From contig JALOAS010000003.1 of NCBI GenBank assembly GCA_023228705.1, positions 1-64,000 on the forward strand: a DNA stretch of 64,000 nucleotides, read 5' to 3'. A model generated the notes under the pieces. It made no database searches and was not told where the DNA came from. It saw only the letters and a list, made by a program, of their open reading frames with translations. The translations under genes were made by a program, and so were the position numbers. Shown here piece by piece: positions 52,103 to 63,925 of the stretch (its first letter is position 1; every line of letters starts with the position of its first letter). Origin of the DNA: Ottowia sp. GTDB lineage: Bacteria; Pseudomonadota; Gammaproteobacteria; Burkholderiales; Burkholderiaceae_C.

Positions 52103-52579
52103 GTGGAATGGTCAGCCGTGCGCACCCTTGAACTGAAGATTCCACCGCCCGTGCAATGGCTGTTCTTTGCCCTTTTGACGTGGCTGGCAGCCTGGGCGCT
52201 GCCGCAGTGCAATTTCCCCTTTGCCGGGCACCGCCTGCTGGCGCTGGTGTTGGCCGCTGCCGGCGCGGCCTGCGGGCTGGCCGGCGTGATTGCATTCCGG
52301 CAGGCGCAAACCACGGCGGACCCACATCGGCCCGAGCGGGCGCGCACGGTGGTCAGCCACGGCATCTACCGCCACACGCGCAACCCCATGTACCTGGGAC
52401 TGGCGCTGGTGCTGGCAGCGCTTGCCTGCTGGTGGGCGACGGCCTGGGGGCTGGTGACGGTGACGCTGTTCTGCACGGGCATCACGCGCTTGCAGATCCT
52501 GCCAGAAGAGCGCGCACTGCAGGCCGCGTTTGGCTCTACATACCAAACATACAGGCAGCACGTGCGGCGCTGGCTCTGA
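52103..52579 (+). CDS. Isoprenylcysteine methyltransferase (ICMT/PEMT)-like membrane protein
   Basis: This 158-residue protein has about four hydrophobic segments and the C-terminal SAM-binding signature VVSHGIYRHTRNPMYLGLALVLAALACWW, then EERALQAAFGSTYQTYRQHVRRWL. This is the ICMT/phospholipid methyltransferase family, whose bacterial members have mostly unknown substrates. The GTG at 52103 is used; a GTG at 52118 is an alternative. It follows the DMT gene by six bases. Confidence 0.88.
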   Translation: MEWSAVRTLELKIPPPVQWLFFALLTWLAAWALPQCNFPFAGHRLLALVLAAAGAACGLAGVIAFRQAQTTADPHRPERARTVVSHGIYRHTRNPMYLGLALVLAALACWWATAWGLVTVTLFCTGITRLQILPEERALQAAFGSTYQTYRQHVRRWL

Positions 52580-52799
52580 CGTTACGCTGCCGCCTACGCA
52601 ACGGACCTGTGCGCCGCTCCCGGCGTCAGGCTGCATGGTCCAGCGAACGCCACTCGCCCTCGGTTTGCGTGGCCAGGGGTCACGACTGAAAAGACACGGG
52701 CGCGCCGCCCGGGGCCGGCACAAACGTGCCGCGCAGTCAGTCAGTCTCGACAAGCGCGAGGCAAGACGCTATGCTGGCCCGATTGGTTCTGACCCGAGC

Positions 52800-55700
52800 A
52801 TGGCCGCCATGATCCATGAAGCTCCAGCGCAAACGCGTGATCCGGCCTACAGGGCCGTGCTGGAACACTACCGCTGCGATGAAACCGTGCAGGTTCACCG
52901 CCTGCTCAAGGCAGCCCGCTTGCCACCCGAGGCAACGGAGCGGGTGGTTGCGCGGGCGGCGCGGCTGGTGCAGGGCGTCCGCGCGCAGCAGGTGCACGGC
53001 AGCGGCATCGATGCGTTCATGCAGCAGTACGACCTCTCGAGCCAGGAGGGCGTGGTGCTCATGTGCCTGGCCGAGGCGCTGCTGCGCATCCCGGACAGTG
53101 CAACGGTGGACCGACTGATCGAGGACAAGATCGGCGGCTCGGACTGGGAGAGTCATCTGGGCGCGAGCGCGTCGACCTTTGTCAACGCGTCGACCTGGGC
53201 ACTCATGCTGACCGGCCGCATCTTGCGCCATGAAGACCAGCCGCAGCGCAATTTCCGCGACGTCATGCAGGGCCTGCTGCGGCGCGGCGGCGAGCCCATG
53301 ATCCGCCAGGCGCTGCGCCAGGCCATGCGCATCATGGGCCGGCAGTTCGTACTGGGTCGCACCATGGCCGAGGCCACGCGCAACGCCCGGGCGCTGGAAA
53401 AGCGCGGCTATACCCACTCCTACGACATGCTGGGCGAAGCCGCGCGCACCGACGCCGACGCACAGCGCTACTTTGCAGCCTATCAACACGCCATAGAAAC
53501 CTGCGGCAAGGCCAGTGCCAGCCGTGGGCCCATTGCGTCACCCGGCGTATCGGTGAAACTGTCGGCGCTGCATGCGCGCTACGAGCTGGCGCAGCGCCAA
53601 CGCGTGCTGGCGGAGCTGCTGCCACGCATGCGCGAGCTGGCGCACATGGCGGCGGGCTACGACATCAACCTGACCATGGATGCCGAGGAAGCGGCGCGGC
53701 TGGACCTGTCGCTGGAGATATTTGACCGCCTGTCGGCCGACACCCGACTCGCGCAATGGCAGGGTCTGGGTCTGGCCGTGCAGGCCTATCAAAAGCGGGC
53801 GTTTGACGTCATAGACTGGCTCGCCGTCGTGGCCGAGCGCGATGGCCGGCGCATCATGACGCGGCTGGTCAAGGGCGCCTACTGGGACACCGAGATCAAG
53901 CTGGCGCAGGAACAGGGGCTGGATGGCTACCCGGTGTTCACGCGCAAGGTCAACACCGACGTGTCGTACATGGCCTGTGCGCGCAAGCTGCTGGCCGACC
54001 GCAAGCACTTCTACGCGCAAATGGCCACGCACAACGCGCACACGCTGGCGTACGTGCGCGAGGTCGCCGGGCACGACGACTTTGAATTCCAGCGCCTGCA
54101 CGGAATGGGCGAGGTGCTGTACGCTCAGGTCATGGAAGGCGAAGAGGCCATGGCGCCGGGTTGCCGCATCTATGCGCCGGTGGGCGCCTACGAAGACCTG
54201 CTCGCCTACCTGGTGCGACGCCTGCTGGAGAACGGCGCCAACAGCTCGTTTGTGAACCGCATTGTCGACCGGCAAGAGCCGGTAGCGCACCTGGTGGCCG
54301 ACCCGGCGGCCGCAGCCGAGGCCAACGAGCCCATCTGGCACCCGCGCATCGTCCTGCCGGCGCAGCTGTATGGCGCCGAGCGCCTCAACTCGCGCGGCAC
54401 AGACCTCAGCGACGTGCTCGAGCTTGATGCGTTGGCAAGCGGCATGGAAGCCGCCGACAAACAGGACTGGCATGCAGCACCGCTCATCAGCGGGCATGAA
54501 GCGGAGCGCGAGTTCCACCCCGTGTACTCACCGGCCGACCGCCGCCGCAGGGTAGGGCGGGTGGCCTGGGCCACGGCCGAAGACATGGATGTGGCACTGG
54601 CCGCTGCAAAAGCGGCGGCCAGCCGCTGGGACGCCACGCCGGCCGCGGAACGCGCCGCCTGCCTGCGTCGCTATGCGGCGCTGCTGGAGCAGCACACGCC
54701 GGCCCTGGTGGCATTGTGTGCGCGCGAAGCAGGCAAGCATATTCCAGACGGCGTGGCCGAAGTGCGCGAAGCGGTCGACTTTTGCCGCTACTACGCGCTG
54801 CAGGTCGAGCGCGAGTTTGCGCTCCCGATGCGGCTGCCGGGGCCCACCGGAGAGCGCAACACGCTGAGCCTGCACGGACGCGGCGTTTTTGTCTGCATCA
54901 GCCCCTGGAATTTTCCGCTGGCCATCTTCACGGGCCAGGTGGCCGCCGCGCTGGGCGCGGGCAATGCCGTCATTGCCAAGCCGGCCGAGCAGACCAGTCT
55001 CATCGGCCACCATGCGGTCACGCTCATGCACGAGGCTGGCATCCCCGGGGACGTGCTGCAGTTCCTGCCCGGCGATGGACCCACGGTGGGGGCAGCGCTG
55101 GTGGCCGATACCCGGGTCGCCGGTGTGGCGTTCACCGGATCGCTGGCCACCGCGAAGAGCATCAACCGGCAACTGGCAGCGCGCGAGGGCCCCATCATCC
55201 CGCTGATTGCGGAAACCGGCGGCCAAAACGCCATGATCGTGGACTCCTCGGCGCTGCTGGAGCAAGTGGTGACCGATGTCGTCAAGTCCAGCTTCCAGAG
55301 CGCCGGCCAGCGTTGCTCGGCGCTGCGTGTGCTGTTTGTGCAGGCGGACATCGCCGATGCCCTGCTTGACATGCTCAAGGGTGCCATGACCGAGCTGTCC
55401 ATAGGCGACCCGTGGTCGCTGGCCACCGATGTCACGCCGGTCATAGACAGCGAGGCCTGCACCAGGCTCGGCGACTATGCACGCGACGCCGAGCGCCGGT
55501 TCCGCCTCATCCAGCGCTGCGACCTGACCGAAGCGGCCAAGGCCGGTACCTTCGTGGCGCCGCAGGCGTTCGAGCTGGACAGCATCGAGCAACTCGGCGA
55601 CGAGCAGTTTGGCCCCATCCTGCACGTGCTGCGCTTCAGGAGCCATGAGCTGGATGCCGTGGTCGACGCCATCAACCGCATGGGCTTCGGCCTCACTTTC

Positions 55701-56003
55701 GGCATCCACAGCCGCATCGACACGACGGTGGAACGGGTGACGCGCCGCATCCATGCCGGCAACGCCTACGTCAACCGCAACATGATCGGTGCCGTCGTGG
55801 GGGTGCACCCCTTTGGCGGTGAAGGCCTGTCAGGGACCGGCCCCAAGGCCGGCGGACCGCATTACCTGCACCGCTTTGCCACCGAGCGCGCGCTCAGCAT
55901 CAATACGACGGCCGCCGGCGGCAACGCCTCGCTCATGTCGCTGCAGGAAGACGCGCCGGCCGGAGCCGGCATGATCAAGCCCGAACCGCAGCGATACAAC
56001 TGA
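52800..56003 (+). CDS. putA: Bifunctional proline dehydrogenase / L-glutamate gamma-semialdehyde dehydrogenase PutA
   Basis: PutA oxidises proline to glutamate in two steps, with FAD in the first and NAD in the second. The 1067-residue product has the proline dehydrogenase barrel (about 60-460; MRELAHMAAGYDINLTMDAEEAARLDLSLEIFD, RLVKGAYWDTEIKLAQEQG). The aldehyde dehydrogenase (about 540-1010) has SPWNFPLAIFTGQ, Glu805 in AETGGQNAM and catalytic Cys839 in SAGQRCSALR. It lacks the N-terminal ribbon-helix-helix repressor and the extra C-terminal domain of the 1300-residue E. coli type, so it is the shorter bifunctional form and cannot repress its own gene. No separate regulator gene lies beside it. 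ATGs at 52800 and 52809 are equivalent choices. Confidence 0.94.
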   Translation: MAAMIHEAPAQTRDPAYRAVLEHYRCDETVQVHRLLKAARLPPEATERVVARAARLVQGVRAQQVHGSGIDAFMQQYDLSSQEGVVLMCLAEALLRIPDSATVDRLIEDKIGGSDWESHLGASASTFVNASTWALMLTGRILRHEDQPQRNFRDVMQGLLRRGGEPMIRQALRQAMRIMGRQFVLGRTMAEATRNARALEKRGYTHSYDMLGEAARTDADAQRYFAAYQHAIETCGKASASRGPIASPGVSVKLSALHARYELAQRQRVLAELLPRMRELAHMAAGYDINLTMDAEEAARLDLSLEIFDRLSADTRLAQWQGLGLAVQAYQKRAFDVIDWLAVVAERDGRRIMTRLVKGAYWDTEIKLAQEQGLDGYPVFTRKVNTDVSYMACARKLLADRKHFYAQMATHNAHTLAYVREVAGHDDFEFQRLHGMGEVLYAQVMEGEEAMAPGCRIYAPVGAYEDLLAYLVRRLLENGANSSFVNRIVDRQEPVAHLVADPAAAAEANEPIWHPRIVLPAQLYGAERLNSRGTDLSDVLELDALASGMEAADKQDWHAAPLISGHEAEREFHPVYSPADRRRRVGRVAWATAEDMDVALAAAKAAASRWDATPAAERAACLRRYAALLEQHTPALVALCAREAGKHIPDGVAEVREAVDFCRYYALQVEREFALPMRLPGPTGERNTLSLHGRGVFVCISPWNFPLAIFTGQVAAALGAGNAVIAKPAEQTSLIGHHAVTLMHEAGIPGDVLQFLPGDGPTVGAALVADTRVAGVAFTGSLATAKSINRQLAAREGPIIPLIAETGGQNAMIVDSSALLEQVVTDVVKSSFQSAGQRCSALRVLFVQADIADALLDMLKGAMTELSIGDPWSLATDVTPVIDSEACTRLGDYARDAERRFRLIQRCDLTEAAKAGTFVAPQAFELDSIEQLGDEQFGPILHVLRFRSHELDAVVDAINRMGFGLTFGIHSRIDTTVERVTRRIHAGNAYVNRNMIGAVVGVHPFGGEGLSGTGPKAGGPHYLHRFATERALSINTTAAGGNASLMSLQEDAPAGAGMIKPEPQRYN

Positions 56004-56035
56004 GCGCGCTTGTCGCGGGCTCCGCACCGCTGGCT

Positions 56036-56809
56036 TCAGGCGTCAAGCAGCTGCTGCGCAGCAGCCAGCGTGGCGCCGATTTCAGCGTGGATGACCAGGT
56101 CCGCCAGGGAGTCCAGCGGCGTGGCTTCGCGGTTGATGATGACCAGTCTTGCGCCACCGGCCCGCGCTGCCTGCGGCAGTCCCGCGGCGGGGTAGACTTG
56201 AAGCGACGAACCCATGGAGAGGAACAGATCGCAGTCCTGTGCAGCGCGCTCTGCGCGGGCCATCTCGGCATCCGGCATGGGCTGGCCAAACGACACGGTG
56301 GCCACCTTGAGCAGGCCGCCGCAGGAATCGCAGTCGCGCACCTCGCCGGTCAGCTCGTATTCGGGGCGCAGATCCTCGATCTCGTAGCGCTGGTGGCACT
56401 CCAGGCAGCTGACGTAGCCGGCGTTGCCGTGCAGCTCGATGATGTGTTCGTCCGCAACGCCGGAAGCCTGGTGCAGGTTGTCGACGTTTTGCGTGATGAT
56501 GTGCGAGATGCGCCCGGCCTTCACCCAGCGCGCCAGCACCTCGTGCCCGATGTTGGGCTGCTTGCCCGAGAGGTCGCGTTCACCATCGAAGACGCGGCGC
56601 CACGATTCGCGCTGTGCTTCGGCAGACCGCACGAAGTCTTGAAACTGGATGGGCTGCATGCGCGACCAGATGCCGCCGGGACTGCGAAAATCAGGGATCC
56701 CGGATTCGGTCGACATGCCGGCACCGGTGAACGCCACCACGCGCTGCGCAGCCGCAAGCTGCCGGGCCAGCTCCGAGACGACAGGGTTTGAGCCATCCAT
56801 GCCCCGCAT
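56036..56809 (-). CDS. NAD-dependent protein deacylase (sirtuin)
   Basis: This 257-residue sirtuin removes acyl groups from lysines using NAD. VVAFTGAGMSTESGIPDFRSPGGIW binds NAD, TQNVDNLHQASG and the catalytic His in IELHGNAGYVSC follow, and four zinc cysteines occur as CLEC and CDSC. GSSLQVYPAAGLPQAA and INREATP close the site. The AGMSTESGIPDFRS sequence and the lack of an obvious Tyr-Arg pair suggest a deacetylase-type rather than a desuccinylase-type protein. Starts at 56809 and 56800 are both possible. It is convergent with putA, 32 bases away. Confidence 0.9.
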   Translation of the reverse strand: MRGMDGSNPVVSELARQLAAAQRVVAFTGAGMSTESGIPDFRSPGGIWSRMQPIQFQDFVRSAEAQRESWRRVFDGERDLSGKQPNIGHEVLARWVKAGRISHIITQNVDNLHQASGVADEHIIELHGNAGYVSCLECHQRYEIEDLRPEYELTGEVRDCDSCGGLLKVATVSFGQPMPDAEMARAERAAQDCDLFLSMGSSLQVYPAAGLPQAARAGGARLVIINREATPLDSLADLVIHAEIGATLAAAQQLLDA

Positions 56810-56998
56810 GCTACCCCATGCGCGGCAGCGCACGGGACGGTGGGGTTGTCCCAGCCGCTTAAAATACAAAGGTCTGGCCGAGCCAGCGTGCCGCGGTCCG
56901 CCATGTCAGGAGCGCGCCTAAGCGCATCCTGCTTCCCTCCCGTCACGCCGCGCGATTTGCCAGTGGGTTTTCAAAACATCACTCCTGTTCACGTCACG

Positions 56999-57625
56999 AT
57001 GCTGTCTCGCAAGTTGTTCATTCCTGCCGTCCTGGCCGCCATGCTGGTTGTGCTGGTCGGCTGCAAGCCGGACCCTGAAACCCCGCTGCCGCTGCCCGAG
57101 ACACCAGCGTCTGATTCCGGCGGCGCCCCGCAGCCGGCGGCTGCCGCGCCGGATGACATGGATGAGCCGGCCGTGAACGATGCCGGCGAGGCTGCCCAGC
57201 GCGACGCTCACACAGCAGAGCAGGACGACAACGTTGAAGCCGCCATGCAGGGCAGCCTGAAAAACGACGACCGGCCGGTTTCAGACACGGCGGCTGACGC
57301 CGCCCAGGCAGCAACCGCCGCGGCTGCTGAGGCGGTGCAGAAGGCGGGCCTTGCCGCGGACCGCGCCAGCAGCGCAGCCGATGAGGTCTCGGATCAGGCG
57401 GCTGACGAGGTGGCTGCAGCCGCCGAGCGGGCCCGCGCGGCGCTGAAGGCGTCGCACAGCGAGGCGCGCGAATCCGTTGCCGACACGGCCAGCCGGGCCA
57501 GCGACGCGGTGAGTAGCGCTGGTGTTGAAGTCAGTGGCGAGGCGCGCATCGATGCGCCCATCAGGTCGGGCGAGACCAAAAGCACCGGCGAGCCGGACCC
57601 GGCAAGCGCCGGGCAGCCCGACTGA
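56999..57625 (+). CDS. Ala-rich helical lipoprotein of unknown function
   Basis: The 208-residue product starts with a lipoprotein signal (LFIPAVLAAMLVVLVGC; lipobox LVGC, lipidated Cys near residue 23). A Pro/Asp-rich stretch comes next, then a long Ala/Asp/Glu segment (about residues 100-180) with repeated AADxAxxAAxE units (for example DRASSAADEVSDQAADEVAAAAERARAAL). Such amphipathic repeats resemble LEA-like or apolipoprotein-like helices. Codons and GC content match the genome, and the ORF ends exactly where the convergent MBL gene ends. I do not recognise a named family. Confidence 0.7.
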   Translation: MLSRKLFIPAVLAAMLVVLVGCKPDPETPLPLPETPASDSGGAPQPAAAAPDDMDEPAVNDAGEAAQRDAHTAEQDDNVEAAMQGSLKNDDRPVSDTAADAAQAATAAAAEAVQKAGLAADRASSAADEVSDQAADEVAAAAERARAALKASHSEARESVADTASRASDAVSSAGVEVSGEARIDAPIRSGETKSTGEPDPASAGQPD

Positions 57626-58399
57626 TCAGGCGGGCAACCAGTCCAGTCCGTTGCGGCTTGCGACGAAGACGTCGCCCGCGCTGCGGCCCAGCGCCGTGGC
57701 AAACTCCCGCTGCACCCGTTCCGGGTCGTTGTTGCGCTCACTCAGGTGTGCCGCGACCACGATGTCCAGCCGGCGGTGGTCAATGCTGCGCAGGACCTGC
57801 AGCGCCTGCGCGTTGCTCAGGTGCCCCAGCACGCCGCTGATGCGCTGCTTGAGGAAGTCGGGGTAGCGCGAGCGGGCCAGCAGGTCGGGGTCGTGGTTGC
57901 TTTCCAGCACGAGCGCGTTGCAGGCAGCCAGCCGGTCAAGCACGTGGGGCGTGGCGTGCCCCAGGTCGGTGGCGATGCCGAGCTTGCGGTTGCCGTCGGT
58001 ACAGGTGAGCTGCAGCGGCTCGCGTGCATCGTGCGGTACGGTGAAAGGCGTGAGCTCCATGCCGCCCACCGCAATTGCCACGCCGTCAGACGCCTGGCGG
58101 GCCAGTGGCAGCGCCTGCGCCTTTCCCAGCGCCTGCAGGGTTCCTGTGCTGGTCCAGACCGGAACGCGGTAGCGCAGCGACAGCTGCACCACGCAGCCGA
58201 CATGGTCGCCGTGCTCGTGCGTGATGAAGACGCCGTCCAGCTGCTCCGGCGCCAGGTCGATGCGGGCCAGCCGCTGGTGCAGCTGACGCCAGCCCAGCCC
58301 GCAGTCGATGAGCAGCCGCGTGCGCTGGTGGCCATCACTGGCCTCGACCAGCGTTGCGTTGCCCGCGCTGCCGCTGGCCAGGCTGCAAAAGCGCAACAC
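57626..58399 (-). CDS. MBL-fold metallo-hydrolase (YycJ/WalJ-like)
   Basis: This 257-residue metallo-beta-lactamase-fold protein begins VLRFCSLASGSAGNATLVEA, the WalJ/YycJ-type start. The metal motif is THEHGDHVG (about residue 62). Further ligands are in PHDAREP, TDLGH, ESNHD and AAHLSERNN. Members act as nucleases or phosphodiesterases linked to DNA repair; the exact substrate here is unknown. The start is GTG at 58399. It follows bamC by 16 bases in a dapA-bamC-MBL operon, an order common in betaproteobacteria. Confidence 0.88.
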   Translation of the reverse strand: MLRFCSLASGSAGNATLVEASDGHQRTRLLIDCGLGWRQLHQRLARIDLAPEQLDGVFITHEHGDHVGCVVQLSLRYRVPVWTSTGTLQALGKAQALPLARQASDGVAIAVGGMELTPFTVPHDAREPLQLTCTDGNRKLGIATDLGHATPHVLDRLAACNALVLESNHDPDLLARSRYPDFLKQRISGVLGHLSNAQALQVLRSIDHRRLDIVVAAHLSERNNDPERVQREFATALGRSAGDVFVASRNGLDWLPA

Positions 58400-58415
58400 G
58401 GGGACTGCTGGCGCC

Positions 58416-59531
58416 TTATTTCAGCTCGTCTGCAAGAATCTGCACGATGCTTGCATTGTCCTGGGCCGGGATCGCGCCGCCGTCCTTGTCATGCACCGTC
58501 ACCACGCTGCCGGTCTGGCCCGACTCGACCTGGATCTGGTAGCGCTCGGTGGGCAACTGCTTGGAGCCGCGGCCAAAGAGCTTGCCAAAGAAGCCCGGCT
58601 TCTTGCTTTCCAGCTCGGGGTCGACGTAGCGCACGTAGTACAGGCCCCGGCTGCGGTCGCGGTCTTCGACGGTGAATCCGGTGCGGTCCAGCGCCAGGCC
58701 CACGCGGCGCCACGCGCTGTCAAAATCCTCGGGCATCTGCACCGCCGCAGCGCCGCTGACCTGCACCACCTGGGCGCGCGCCTCGGTACTGGCCTCGCCG
58801 GCTGCCGCCTGCGCGACCATGGCCTTGGATTTCTCTTCGGAGACGCCCAGCGTGACCATCAGGCGACGCAGGAACTCGGCCTCCAGGTCCCGATCACGCG
58901 GACGGGCCTGCCACACGGTGCTGTCGCGCTGGCTGGACGTGTAGACCTCTTCCATGCCGTCGTGGGTGATGAAGATGTCGGTGCCGCCCGAGTCGTTGCG
59001 CTCGACGCGCGTGCGGAAGCGGTCACGCTCGCCGGTGGAGTAAAGCGAGTCAAATACCTTGCCCAGCGTGCGCCGGATCACGTCCTGCGGGATCTTGGCA
59101 CGGTTTTCGGCCCAGTCGGTTTCCATGATGCCGGTGTTGGGCTGGTCGACCGTGAGCAGGAATCCGTTGTCCAGCCAGAAGTTGCGCAGCTCCTTCCAGA
59201 TCTTGTCCGCCGGGCGGTCCACCCGCAGCCAGCGCGTGGCGCCGTCGCGCATGTAGTGCACGTCGGCAATGGTGTCGGGCGCCGTGCGCACGCCGCTGCG
59301 GTTGGCCACGTCCTGCCCGGCCTGGTAACCGCTGGCGGTCACGGTGTCTCCCGGAATCGTGTAGCGCGAGCTGGTCTGCAACTGCGTCAGGTCCGGCGGC
59401 ACTTCCAGCGAGGTGCCGCGCCCGGCGCTCTTGTAGTCGATCGTGTCGGATTCCAGGATCGAGCAGCCTCCGGCCAGCACGAGCAGCGCTGCGCACAGGA
59501 AGATGCGTTGATATCTTGCAAGAAACGTCAC
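58416..59531 (-). CDS. bamC: Outer-membrane assembly lipoprotein BamC
   Basis: BamC is a lipoprotein of the BAM complex that inserts beta-barrels into the outer membrane. The 371-residue product has a lipobox (LLVLAGGC, Cys near residue 23) and the unstructured SILESDTIDYKSAGRGTSLEVPPDLTQL segment that in E. coli BamC binds BamD. Two helix-grip domains follow (RWLRVDRPADKIWKELRNFWLDNGFLL and MPEDFDSAWRRVGLALDRTGFTVEDRDRSRGLYYVRYVDP). The GTG start has AAGGAAAG upstream. It lies between dapA and the MBL gene. Confidence 0.93.
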   Translation of the reverse strand: MTFLARYQRIFLCAALLVLAGGCSILESDTIDYKSAGRGTSLEVPPDLTQLQTSSRYTIPGDTVTASGYQAGQDVANRSGVRTAPDTIADVHYMRDGATRWLRVDRPADKIWKELRNFWLDNGFLLTVDQPNTGIMETDWAENRAKIPQDVIRRTLGKVFDSLYSTGERDRFRTRVERNDSGGTDIFITHDGMEEVYTSSQRDSTVWQARPRDRDLEAEFLRRLMVTLGVSEEKSKAMVAQAAAGEASTEARAQVVQVSGAAAVQMPEDFDSAWRRVGLALDRTGFTVEDRDRSRGLYYVRYVDPELESKKPGFFGKLFGRGSKQLPTERYQIQVESGQTGSVVTVHDKDGGAIPAQDNASIVQILADELK

Positions 59532-59618
59532 GTTCGGCTTTCCTTTGAGGGGGAGGTGGGTTGGCTGCGAACGCTGCTCATGCCAGCGTCCGGAGCCGGG
59601 CCGCTGCTGCCACGGAGG

Positions 59619-60518
59619 TCACGAGAGCAGGCCGGCGCCTTGCAGTGCCCGCTCAACCGTCGCGTGATGCGCGTCCGCAAGCGGGGTCAGCGGCAGCCGC
59701 AGGTGCGGCTGGCAGCGGCCCATGCGGCCCAGCGCCCACTTCACCGGGATGGGGTTGGATTCTACAAACAATGCCTGGTGCACGGCCATCAGCCCATACT
59801 GCAGCCGCATCGCCTCGTCCCGCTCGCCGGCAACGGCTGCGGTGCACAGCGCGTGCATCAGGCGCGGCGCCACGTTGGCCGTGACGCTGACGTTGCCGTG
59901 GCCGCCGCACAGCATCAGCGCCACTGCGGTCAGGTCATCGCCCGAGTAGACGGCAAAGCCCTTGGGCGCGCGGCTGATGATCTGCTGCGCGCGGACGAGG
60001 TTGCCTGTGGCTTCCTTGATGCCGACGATGCCCGGAACCTCGGCACAACGCAGCACCGTATCGGCCTGCATGTCTGCCACGGTGCGGCCCGGCACGTTGT
60101 ACAGCACCATGGGCAGGTCGCCCACCGCTTCTGCCACCGCCTTGAAATGCTGGTACTGGCCTTCCTGCGTCGGCTTGTTGTAATAGGGCACGACCTGGAG
60201 CTGGAAGTCTGCCCCCACTTTTTGCGCGTAGCGCGCCAGCGAGATGGCCTCGCGGGTGGAGTTGGCGCCGCAGCCGGCCAGGATGGGCACGTGCCGCTCG
60301 GTGTGCGTCCGCACCTGCTCGACGGCAACGCGGATGACCTCGTGGTTTTCTTCGTGGCTCAGCGTGGGTGATTCGCCGGTGGTGCCAACCACGCTGATGC
60401 AGGCCGTGCCTTCCTGCACATGCCAGTCGATCAGCTTGCGCAGCGCATCGTAGTCAACGCGGCCATCCTCTTGCATGGGCGTGACCAGCGCAACGGTACT
60501 ACCAACAATTGGCGTCAT
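59619..60518 (-). CDS. dapA: 4-hydroxy-tetrahydrodipicolinate synthase DapA
   Basis: DapA condenses pyruvate with aspartate semialdehyde, opening the lysine/diaminopimelate branch. The 299-residue barrel starts [22 protein letters not shown]. It has [16 protein letters not shown] (Thr-Thr of the proton relay), [15 protein letters not shown] with the catalytic Tyr and LYNVPGRT. The Schiff-base lysine lies in [10 protein letters not shown] (about residue 162). The C-terminal NPIPVKWAL segment is typical. The ATG at 60518 is the family start; a further ATG lies at 60539. Confidence 0.95.
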   Translation of the reverse strand: MTPIVGSTVALVTPMQEDGRVDYDALRKLIDWHVQEGTACISVVGTTGESPTLSHEENHEVIRVAVEQVRTHTERHVPILAGCGANSTREAISLARYAQKVGADFQLQVVPYYNKPTQEGQYQHFKAVAEAVGDLPMVLYNVPGRTVADMQADTVLRCAEVPGIVGIKEATGNLVRAQQIISRAPKGFAVYSGDDLTAVALMLCGGHGNVSVTANVAPRLMHALCTAAVAGERDEAMRLQYGLMAVHQALFVESNPIPVKWALGRMGRCQPHLRLPLTPLADAHHATVERALQGAGLLS

Positions 60519-60623
60519 GGGGATTCGGTGGAAATGCAAAGTGGTTCTCTTTGGCGTGATTCTAGTGTAGTACGCTGCATTTCATGGCTTGGGTGCAGCG
60601 CTGCGGGAAGACGCAGCGCTGCG

Positions 60624-63265
<2,642 letters not shown>

Positions 63266-63352
63266 CCTGTTCTCTTCGTTCAAGGCTTGTCGAGGACGAT
63301 GGGGCCGCACCAAGCAGCGCCGCCGGATTCAGCAGCAGATGCAGCACAAAAA

Positions 63353-63371
63353 GTATATGATCATCGTATAC
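63353..63371. promoter_or_regulatory. Palindromic operator candidate of the brnTA operon
   Basis: GTATATGATCATCGTATAC is a 19-base palindrome with only one mismatched pair besides the centre, ending four bases before the brnT ATG. It contains a TATGAT (-10-like) hexamer. BrnA proteins bind their own promoter, so this is a likely autorepressor site. Confidence 0.5.
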
Positions 63372-63375
63372 AGCC

Positions 63376-63699
63376 ATGCTTGACTTGGAGTTGATTTCCG
63401 GCTTTGACTGGGATGCCGGCAACGCGCGCAAGAACGACAAGCATGGTGTCTCCATGGCGGAGGCCGAGCAGGTGTTTTTCAATATTCCGTTGCTGCTGCT
63501 TGATGATGTGAAGCACAGTCAGGATGAGGCACGCCATCATGCGCTGGGCCAGACCCATGCCGCGCGCCTGCTGCACATCACCTTCACGCTGCGCGGGGAG
63601 AGTACCCGGATACGCGTCATTTCAGCCCGGGACATGCATCGCAAGGAGCGACTGGCGTATGAACAAGCCAAGAAAAAAGAAAATTCCCGCATTCCATAG
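63376..63699 (+). CDS. brnT: BrnT-family ribonuclease toxin
   Basis: BrnT toxins are small RelE-fold ribonucleases that block translation. The 107-residue product has the family start SGFDWDAGNARKNDKHGVSMAEAEQVFFN, then LGQTHAARLLHITFTLRGESTRIRVISARDMHRKERLAYEQ, whose RVISAR(D/P)xxRKERxxYE tail is diagnostic. No Shine-Dalgarno is visible before the ATG at 63376, which follows a palindrome and a -10-like hexamer closely. It overlaps the antitoxin gene by 41 bases, a common toxin-first BrnTA layout. Confidence 0.9.
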   Translation: MLDLELISGFDWDAGNARKNDKHGVSMAEAEQVFFNIPLLLLDDVKHSQDEARHHALGQTHAARLLHITFTLRGESTRIRVISARDMHRKERLAYEQAKKKENSRIP

Positions 63700-63925
63700 C
63701 GAAGCGCAGGAGCGCGCGTTCTGGGAGGCGCACGACTCCACGGACTACGTGGACTGGTCGACCGCCCAGCGTGCCGTATTGCCCAACCTCAAGCCCACGA
63801 CAAGAACCATATCGCTGCGCCTGCCGCAGCACATGCTGGATTCGATCAAGGTCGCAGCCAACGCGCGCGATGTGCCATATCAATCTCTCATCAAGATTTG
63901 GCTGCAGGAAAAGCTGCGCGGTTGA
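63659..63925 (+). CDS. brnA: BrnA-family antitoxin (ribbon-helix-helix)
   Basis: This 88-residue DNA-binding antitoxin neutralises BrnT. It has a basic N-terminus (MNKPRKKKIPAFHSEAQERAFWEAHDSTDYVDW), as in BrnA, and a C-terminal ribbon-helix-helix (TRTISLRLPQHMLDSIKVAANARDVPYQSLIKIWLQEKL). The start lies inside brnT. The complex probably binds the palindrome at 63353. The last 75 bases of the window after its stop hold no recognisable feature. Confidence 0.9.
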   Translation: MNKPRKKKIPAFHSEAQERAFWEAHDSTDYVDWSTAQRAVLPNLKPTTRTISLRLPQHMLDSIKVAANARDVPYQSLIKIWLQEKLRG

